DNA from: an uncultured Clostridia bacterium
GTDB lineage: Bacteria; Bacillota; Clostridia; Oscillospirales; CAG-272
NCBI GenBank assembly: GCA_945485605.1
Contig: CALYSG010000045.1
Location: forward strand, 1-12,084
Direction of reading: 5' to 3'
DNA: 12,084 nt
Shown: positions 1 to 7,900 of the stretch, one piece after another
How positions within the stretch are numbered: position 1 is the first letter of the stretch
Layout: each line of letters opens with the position of its first letter
Notes under the pieces: model-generated
Told to the model about the DNA's origin: nothing
What the model saw: only the letters and a program-made list of their open reading frames with translations
Database searches by the model: none
Translations under genes and position numbers: made by a program

Positions 1-580
1 TATCGCAATGCCCGAGGCTGTCTATAAGAAATATCCGCACGAGCTTTCGGGAGGCATGAGACAAAGAGTCATGATCGCGATGGCTGTTGCCTGCAATCCA
101 AAGCTGATAATAGCAGACGAGCCGACGACGGCACTTGACGTTACGATACAGGCGCAGATCCTTGACCTGCTTAAGACTCTGAAGAACAGGATCAACGGTT
201 CCATAATGCTTATCACCCATGACCTCGGAGTTATCGCGGGTATGGCTGATTACGTAGTTATCATGTACGCCGGAAGGATAATAGAGCAGGGAACGGTATT
301 CGATATTTTCGATCACCCCTGCCACCCTTATACGATAGGGCTTCAGAAGTCGAAACCCGTCGTAAATAAAGATGTTGACTGGCTTTACAGTATCCCCGGA
401 AGAGTCCCGAACCCCATCGATCTTCCCGATACCTGCTATTTCAAGGACAGATGCCAGTTCTGCAACAAAAAATGCGATAATCAGTATCCCGAGCTCATGA
501 AGCTCTCGGATACACATTACGTCGCCTGTTATCGGGCGTCAGAGATCGAGGAGGCGCGTCTTAAGAGTTATGAAAAATGA
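1..580 (+). CDS. oppD: Oligopeptide/dipeptide ABC transporter ATP-binding protein, OppD/DppD type (5' end outside window)
   Basis: This is the C-terminal part of the first of two cytoplasmic ATPases that power an oligopeptide or dipeptide importer. The reading frame is open to the window edge, and the ATG at 8 is internal because the Walker A region lies upstream. Visible are the ABC signature LSGGMRQR, Walker B LIIADEP followed by the D-loop ALDV, and the H-loop His in LITHDLG. Next comes the C-terminal oligo_HPY region (HPCHPYT) found in Opp/Dpp ATPases. It ends in a cysteine cluster, C-x5-C-x2-C-x3-C (codons at 434, 452, 461 and 473) plus a fifth Cys at 527; related dipeptide transporter ATPases bind a [4Fe-4S] cluster in this region. 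The stop overlaps the start of the next ATPase gene by 11 bases, as expected for a paired heterodimer. The family is certain; the choice between Opp, Dpp or another substrate cannot be made from this fragment. Confidence 0.93.
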   Translation, partial: IAMPEAVYKKYPHELSGGMRQRVMIAMAVACNPKLIIADEPTTALDVTIQAQILDLLKTLKNRINGSIMLITHDLGVIAGMADYVVIMYAGRIIEQGTVFDIFDHPCHPYTIGLQKSKPVVNKDVDWLYSIPGRVPNPIDLPDTCYFKDRCQFCNKKCDNQYPELMKLSDTHYVACYRASEIEEARLKSYEK

Positions 581-1613
581 AAACAAGACCGAAGAAACGC
601 GGGATATCCTTCTCGAAGTAAACCATCTTAAAAAATATTTTCCGGCGTCTAAGAGCTTTTTCGGCAAGCCGAAGGTATTCTTAAAGGCTGTCGACGATGT
701 TTCGTTTACCGTACCGCGCGGATCGACTCTCGGCATTGTCGGAGAGTCAGGATGCGGAAAAACGACCCTCGGACGTACGATCCTTCACCTTCATGAGATC
801 ACAGGCGGTCAGATAATATATGACGGTGTCGATATAACGAATTACACATCTTCCAAGCTGAGAAAAGAGGGTCTCCGCACGAGAATGCAGATAGTATTCC
901 AGGATCCCTACTCATCCCTGCCGCCGCGTATGCCTATCGGTGACATAATTGCCGAGGCAGTCAAGGTGCACAAGATCGTTCCGGACAAGGAGCTGCGCGA
1001 ATACGTTCTTGGGATAATGAAGAAGTGCGGACTGCACGACTATTACTATGAGCGCTACCCGCACGAGTTCTCCGGAGGTCAGAGACAGAGGATATGCATA
1101 GCCCGTGCCCTTGCGGTCAAGCCTGAATTCGTTGTTTGCGATGAGCCCGTCTCGGCTCTTGACGTTTCGATCCAGGCGCAGATCGTCAATCTTCTTAAAA
1201 AGCTCCAGCTCGATATGGGACTGACTTACCTCTTTATATCGCACGACCTCTCAGTCGTAAAGCACATATCGTCTCATGTCGGAGTCATGTATCTCGGCAG
1301 TATGGTCGAGATCGGAAGCAAACACGAGATATTCGATAACCCTCTGCATCCCTACACCCAGTCGCTCCTTTCTGCGGCACCTATCCCCGATCCTCATGCG
1401 CAGATAAACAGGATCGTGCTGACGGGGGATGTTCCGTCTCCGGTAAACTGCCCTCCGGGATGCAAGTTCCACACCCGTTGCTCGAAGTGCATGGATATAT
1501 GCAAACAGAAGCGCCCCGCTCTCACCGATATCGGCAACGGTCACAAGGTAGCGTGTTTCCTCTGCGGCTCGCCTGCCGAAGAGACGGGTGAAAATGCCAA
1601 TGAAAAAGGATAA
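570..1613 (+). CDS. oppF: Oligopeptide/dipeptide ABC transporter ATP-binding protein, OppF/DppF type
   Basis: This 347-aa cytoplasmic ATPase is the partner of the preceding OppD-type protein and would hydrolyse ATP to drive peptide import. Walker A GESGCGKT is at residues 58-65, the Q-loop Gln at 111, the signature FSGGQRQR at 167-174, Walker B VVCDEP at 188-193, SALD at 195-198 and the H-loop His at 225. The oligo_HPY region (NPLHPYT) begins near 257. The tail has Cys294 and Cys298 followed by C304, C307, C311 and C329, giving the same C-x5-C-x2-C-x3-C-x17-C spacing as the preceding ATPase, consistent with an Fe-S cluster. The ATG at 570 lies inside the end of the upstream gene. A strong GAGGAGG is at 548-554, but 15 bases from the ATG, which is longer than usual; translational coupling probably helps initiation. 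The length is normal for the family. Permease and binding-protein genes are not in the window. Confidence 0.95.
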   Translation: MKNENKTEETRDILLEVNHLKKYFPASKSFFGKPKVFLKAVDDVSFTVPRGSTLGIVGESGCGKTTLGRTILHLHEITGGQIIYDGVDITNYTSSKLRKEGLRTRMQIVFQDPYSSLPPRMPIGDIIAEAVKVHKIVPDKELREYVLGIMKKCGLHDYYYERYPHEFSGGQRQRICIARALAVKPEFVVCDEPVSALDVSIQAQIVNLLKKLQLDMGLTYLFISHDLSVVKHISSHVGVMYLGSMVEIGSKHEIFDNPLHPYTQSLLSAAPIPDPHAQINRIVLTGDVPSPVNCPPGCKFHTRCSKCMDICKQKRPALTDIGNGHKVACFLCGSPAEETGENANEKG

Positions 1614-1626
1614 GGAAAAAAAGAAA

Positions 1627-1863
1627 ATGACCGAGCCGGAGGATGACGGCAGAACGATAGTCAATATGAACGTTGACGGGCTTCCTTGGTATCAGCCGAA
1701 TCTTCCGGATCGAAGGATTAAGAGACACGATCCCGATAAGCCCACAAAAAAGGAGCTTTTCGCAATGATAAAAGCGGCATATCTTACGATGCTGCCTTAT
1801 GCGCTTATTGCCATCGGGGGACTTGTCCTTGCGTTTGTCGTAACGGCTCTGTGGCTGAGATGA
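1627..1863 (+). CDS. Small single-pass membrane protein, function unknown
   Basis: I do not recognise a named family. From ATG 1627 the product is 78 aa: a hydrophilic N-terminal half with the tract DDGRTIVNMNVDGLPWY, a charged stretch rich in Arg, Lys, Asp and Pro, then one hydrophobic segment (about residues 50-78, from the Ala-Ala-Tyr to the terminal Trp-Leu-Arg) that should cross the membrane. The N-terminal half would be cytoplasmic by the positive-inside rule. The start is uncertain. AAGGA at 1612-1616 is 10 bases before ATG 1627, which is the best ribosome binding site. Upstream in-frame starts at GTG 1588, ATG 1594 and ATG 1600 would add up to 13 residues, mainly Lys, and overlap the ATPase gene by up to 26 bases; GAAGAG at 1578-1583 is a weak site for 1594. 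Its position between the importer ATPases and the surface protease suggests a transporter accessory or envelope role, which is inference only. Confidence 0.75.
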   Translation: MTEPEDDGRTIVNMNVDGLPWYQPNLPDRRIKRHDPDKPTKKELFAMIKAAYLTMLPYALIAIGGLVLAFVVTALWLR

Positions 1864-1892
1864 CGAAATAAGTGAAATAAAACTAATCTGTG

Positions 1893-1906
1893 CCGCCATA
1901 GGGCGG
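1893..1906 (+). other. Short inverted repeat in the 60-base gap before the protease gene
   Basis: CCGCC (1893-1897) and GGCGG (1902-1906) can form a 5-bp stem with the loop ATAG. No T-run follows, so it is not an intrinsic terminator. It lies just upstream of the protease ribosome binding site and could affect mRNA stability or initiation, but a repeat this short may be chance. Confidence 0.25.
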
Positions 1907-1911
1907 AAAAT

Positions 1912-1916
1912 GGGAG
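1912..1916 (+). promoter_or_regulatory. Ribosome binding site of the LRR protease gene
   Basis: GGGAG ends 7 bases before the ATG at 1924. That ATG begins a typical signal peptide, so the site and the protein support the same start. Confidence 0.75.
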
Positions 1917-1923
1917 AAAAAGT

Positions 1924-4900
1924 ATGAAAAAGAGCATCAAGCGACTGCTTTGTCTGCTGCTTGCCTTTACGTTCCTTGCCGGGACTGCGGTATTACCCGC
2001 AAGCGCCTCGCCGTTGCTTAACGGAGAAATGCCCGGTATCAACGGTGGAAACATTGACGGAAACCTTACCGCTGACACGTCCGGAAAGACCGAGCTCAGC
2101 GCTTCTGCCGGTAAAGATTACAAGTCGGACGATGAAATAACCGTCATCGTGCGCCTTAGCGGTGAATCTCTGCTCTCGGCTGCCGAGGCAGTGGGGAAGA
2201 GCGTCGCCGATTACGCCTTGTCCTCTGAGGGCAAAAAGGCTTCCGAGAATATGAAAAAAGCTCAGGATGAGCTGATAGCATCATTCGGAGATAAGATATT
2301 GTCGGTAAAGTATCACTATACGACCCTTTTCTCGGGATTTTCCTGCAAGATCAAGTATAAGGATCTGAACGCCCTCGAGAAAGCGTCCGGCGTCAAGAAG
2401 GTCATGATCTCAGAGCGCTATGAGCCCGCCGAAACGGCGACCGATAATGCTCTTAACGCTTATGGCACCGGTATCTACAACTCGTCCGGGACAGGTCTTA
2501 CCGGTAAGAAGATAGTCGTTTCGATACTCGATACCGGACTGGATTATACTCACAGCGCTTTCCAGAGACTTCCGGACTGTCAGCCGACTCTCGATGCCGA
2601 TCGCGTAGAGGAGCTCTTCCCGCTTCTCGAGGCATCGAAGCTCGATGAGTATGCGAGATGGGAGTCGACATATCATTCGGCGAAGGTCCCTTACACCTTT
2701 GACTACGCCGACAAAGATCCCGATGTTTATCCGATAAACGACCACGGAACTCACGTCGCCGGAATTATCGCCGGTAAGGACGACACCATCACGGGCGTTG
2801 CGATTGATGCCCAGCTCGTTATTATGAAGGTTTTCGGCAACAAGGATGCCGGAGCCGAGACCGAAGATATCCTTGCCGGTCTTGCAGACTCGGTCATGCT
2901 CGGTGTTGACGTGATCAATATGTCGCTCGGCTCGTCCTGCGGATTCTCGCGCGCTGCCGACGACGAAGGGGTCAATGAGATCTACGACTCGGTGCGTGAG
3001 GCGGGCATAAACCTCATCGTTGCGGCATCGAACTCAAGCTCTTCGGCTAAGGGCTCAACAAGAGGCGATACGAACCTTGCGAGCAACCCCGATTCGGCGA
3101 CGATCGGCTCGCCCGCTACCTACCCGTCTTCAATGTCAGTCGCATCGGTCACGGGTGCTAAGACGCACTACGTCTACGCCAACGGAGAACTTCCCGTTTA
3201 CCTCACGAAGGCAAAGAACAGCAACGGTGACGAGATAGAGTTCTACGAAAAGATGCTCGACGGTAAAAAGTCGGCGGTGCTTGATTACGTGCTCATTTCC
3301 GGTACCGGAAACGATTCCGACTATTCAAGAGTCGATGTGACCGGTAAGATCGCTGTAATAAAGCGCGGTGTCGAGACATTCGAGCTTAAGGTAGACATTG
3401 CGAAAAACCACGGCGCGATCGGCGCGATAATCTATAACAACGTTTCGGGTAATATCATGATGACGATCGGTATCTCGACGCTTCCCGCCTGCTCGATCTC
3501 TATGGATGCGGGTAAGTATTTCGAGGAGCATCCGACCGGAAAGCTCATCTTTGATTCCGAGAATCTTGCAGGACCTTTCATGAGTGACTTCTCATCTTGG
3601 GGCCCCAATTCGGATCTCGAGCTTTCACCTGACGTTACCTCTTACGGCGGCGATATCAACTCGGCTGTCAGAGGAGGCTACGATATCCTCTCCGGTACGT
3701 CGATGGCTTGCCCGAACTTTGCCGGATCTGCCGCTCTCGTAAGAGAGTCGGTCAAGGCGAAGTACCCCGAGCTTACGGCAAAGGAGACAATGGTCTTTGT
3801 TAACCGTCTGCTTATGTCGACGGCATCGATACTCAGAAACGAGGCAGGCAATCCTTACTCCCCGAGAAAGCAGGGAGCCGGGCTTGCCGACGCCGAAAGA
3901 GCAATAAAGACTCCCGCTTATATCGTTGTCGATGGCAACGATAAATCTAAGCTCTCGCTCGGAGATGATCCGAACAAGACGGGTGAATATAAGCTCGTAT
4001 TCCACGTAGTGAACCTTTCGGGTACCGTTCAGTCCTATGCGATGTCTGTTATCACGATGACAGAGAGCATTTCCTCGGACGGCAAGACTGTCGGTGAGCA
4101 GGCATATATGCTTTCTCCCGATGTAACCTACTCGGTCGAGAACGGTAACCTTAACGGAAATATGCTTACTGTCAGCGGCTATGGCGATGCAACGGTCACG
4201 GCAACCGTTAAGCTGAGTGAGGCTGACCGCAAGTACCTTGACGAAAAATTCAGAAACGGTATGTATGTTGAGGGCTTTTTAACCCTTGACGCGCAGGATT
4301 GCGATACAGACCTTACGATCCCTTACCTCGGCTTCTATGGTGACTGGACGGCAGCTCCCATGCTCGACGTAACCGAATTTGAGGTCGGTGAGGAGCAGAA
4401 GAACACCTCGATCCTTGAGGACGAGAAGCTTAAGCCCGACGTTTTCGCAACCATTCCCATGGTCGGCTACTATAACGGCAGCGGCAGGACCGAGGACGAT
4501 TTCAGCTACTACTATATGGGCAAGATCGGCTACATAATCGCCGACGGCTATGAACAGCCCGCAACGCTCGAAAAGTATTGCTCGCTTACTTCGTCAAAGG
4601 ACGGAAACTTCAAGCTCTATTATATTGCGGCGGGACTTCTCCGTAACGCGAAGACGGTCAAGATGACCATCACCGACACAGTAACGGGTGAGGTCGTTTT
4701 CGAGAAAGAGACTCAGAACAGCCGTAAGTCCTACTACAACGGTCAGCAGACCGGCGGATACGTGGAGGTCGATTTCGATGCATCCGAGGCGGGACTTGCC
4801 AACAACACGAAGTACGAATTCTCGATGACTTGCTACCTTGACTGGGAAGGTGAACAGAATAACAGTAAGAACACCTTCAGCTTCTGCTTCTATATGGATG

Positions 4901-7900
4901 ACGAAGCTCCCGTAATTCGCGAGGATCTCAATACTCTCCGCGTAAAGACCAACAGCGCAGGGGACATTACCGACTACCTCCTTGATATGCACATTTACGA
5001 TAACCAGTATGTGCAGGGATACTTCCTCTATACCTACGATCACCTTGACGAGAACGGCAATCCCGTCGATCTTGAGCCCCTTGTAAAAGGAATAATCCCG
5101 GTCGACGATTTCAAGGGCGGAGAGGTAAATAAGATCACTCACGATCTGACCGATCTCTGGTACAAGATGAAGGACGGAAGCGAGCCCGGATCGAAGAATA
5201 TCGGTATTCAGGTCTACGACTACGCAAAACACAGTACCAAGCTTTACTACACACTTAAGAAGACCGACGCAAGTGCGGTTTCGTTCAGAAACGGCAGAGA
5301 AACCACAGCCGAAGGCGCGAAGATATCCTTCGTTATGAAGCCCTTCACGCAAAAGAACCTTCTTGAGAACCTTGAGACAGAGCCGAAGGACGTTTATACA
5401 GCTCCCCTCACATGGACATCGTCCGATGAGAGCATTGCGATAGTAAAAGACGGAATCGTTACGGCACTCAAAGATGGAACGGTTACAATCACGGCAACCT
5501 CGGCAACCGGGGCATCGTCATCGGTCGAGATATCCTGCAAGGGTCAGACGAGCGGAAGCTCCATCCCGCTCTCGGGACTCAGGATGAACGAAACCTCGGT
5601 CAATATCGAGCGCGGCGAAACGCTTGAGCTGTATGTCGAGCTTATGCCGTACAACCTTACGGAAAATCCCGAGATAGAATGGCGCACGACATCAAAGCTC
5701 GTTACGCTTACGGTCGACCCCGAAAACCCGCTTCATTGCACGGTATATGCGAAGAACTCGGGAAGAGCTACTGTGACCGCTGTCGCAAAAGGCAAGCTCT
5801 TCAAGGCCGAGTGCTCGGTAAACGTCAAACAGGAATTCACTATTGAAAGCATATACTTAAAGTCCTATGTCGGTCGCGGTGACGAGAACGGCGTCGTCGA
5901 GATCCCGGCAGAGAAGGGTATCACAACCATCTACCGTATTGCCTTCGCCAATAACAAATATATAAAGAAGGTAATTATCCCCGAAGGTGTCGAAGAGATC
6001 CAGTACGGAGCTTTCTACGGCTGCGAGAGCCTTGAAGAGATCGTGCTTCCTTCGACTCTCAAGCACATTGACGAATGGGGAATCGGTCACAACGAAAAGC
6101 TTAAGAAGATCAACCTTGAAAACGTCCATTCGATCTCACGGCTTGCCTTCTACGGTTGCTCAGAGCTCGAAGAGGTCAATCTCAGCGGCTGCTACACAAT
6201 ATGCGAATACGCATTTGCATATTGCAAATCGCTGACCTCTCTTGATGTCAGCAAGGTCGGTCAGCTCGGTGAGTTCTCATTCCTGTCCTGCTCGGGCATA
6301 AAGACGCTTGAGGTAGGAGAAAGAAAGACTGTTCCCGAGTACTGCTTCGCCTTCTGTACGGCGATACAGAAGCTTGATCTGGCGGTCGACTTTGTCGGAA
6401 GACTTGCCTTCCTCGGATGCTCGAGAATTTCCGAGATAAACTTCAAAAAAGATGTCACCGATATCGGATACGGTGCCTTCAACGGTTGTTCGTCACTCGT
6501 GAACCTTGTGTTTGACGGCTCTGCCGAATATATCGGCGATTATGCATTCGCAAATTGCTCAAGTCTGCCGTCAGTATTCATTCCCGCGGGATGTGAGTAC
6601 ATAGGAGGTTACGCCTTCGGCGGGTGTTCAGCTCTCGAGGCAATCACTTTCAGCGCCGATGCAAAGGTTTCGTCGCTCGGCGAGGCATCCTTCTACGGTT
6701 CTTACGGAGTCAAGGAATTCAGCCTTGAACCCGGAAGCAAATACCTCTCTGTATATAACGGCATGCTCTTCTCAAAGGATATGTCGAAACTGATACTTGC
6801 TCCGGCAGGTAAGGTTGCCAACCGTATAGCGCTTCCTGCTACGGTAAAAGAGATCGGCGATTACGCATTCTCATATAAGGCGGGTATCGGAACGTTCGAT
6901 ATGCCGGGTGTTGAGATCATCGGCAAGGGCGCTTTCACGAGAAGCACAGTACGCAGCGTTGCTCTTTCGTCCAGCCTTAAGGAGATCGGAGATGACGCAT
7001 TCAACAACTGCCCGTATCTGATGGCATTTACGCTTCCCGATTCGCTTGAGACTATCGGAGACAACGCATTCTACGGTTGTACTAACATCGCGTGGGGCGA
7101 CTTTACACTTCCCGCATCGGTGAAGGAGATAGGCAGTTTTGCATTCTGCGGAAACTACGGTATCAATACCGTAACGCTCCCCGCGCAGCTCACGACGGTG
7201 TCATACGGAATGTTCGCAATATGCAAGAACCTTACGGAGGTCAGAGTACATAACGGAATAAAAGAAATCGAAGGTTACGCATTCAGACAGTGCGAAAACC
7301 TTGAATCTCTTGATCTTCCCGAATCGGTCACGACTCTCGGAGAGGCTTGCTTTGCCGAGACCGGACTTAAAGAAATAGTGCTTCCCGCTTCTGTCGAGGC
7401 GATCCCGGACTACTGCTTCTACGGCGATACCGCTCTGACGAATGTCGCGGTTTCGAAGGCTGCGAGTGTCGGAAAATTTGCCTTCTTCGGCACGACGGCA
7501 CTGACGAATCTTGATCTTTGTGATGTTACAGAGGTCGGAGATTTCGCTATGGTCGGATCGGCTGTTACCTCGCTTAAGGCCGATAAGCTCGAAAAGATCG
7601 GTGAATACAGCTTCTATGGCTCAGAGATAGCCTCACTTGAGCTTCCTTCTCTGAAGGAGATCGGAAACTATGGCTTTGCAAATGCGGAAAAGCTCGAATC
7701 ATTCAAGGCGGAAAGCCTTGAGAAGATCTGTTTCGGAGCCTTCTACCGTGCAAATGCGCTGAAGAAGCTCGAGCTGCCCTCTTGCCTTGAGATCGGCGAC
7801 TACGCATTCATGCTTGCATCGTCACTCGGAGAGGTAAGCTTCGGTAAACTCGAGAAGCTCGGTTCGTATCCCTTCTATTCTACAAGAGTTACGGAGGTTA

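Noticed and set aside
1864..1923. Possible promoter for the protease gene in the 60-base gap
   Set aside because: TTGTCG at 1835 and TTGCGT at 1829 have no acceptable -10 box at 16-18 bases, and the AT-rich tract at 1865-1885 has no matching -35. A weak internal promoter cannot be excluded but is not supported.
4594..5352. 252-codon open frame on the - strand inside the protease gene
   Set aside because: It lies wholly opposite strongly supported protease sequence, has no ribosome binding site I can see and its translation resembles no family. Codon bias on the + strand leaves antisense frames open.
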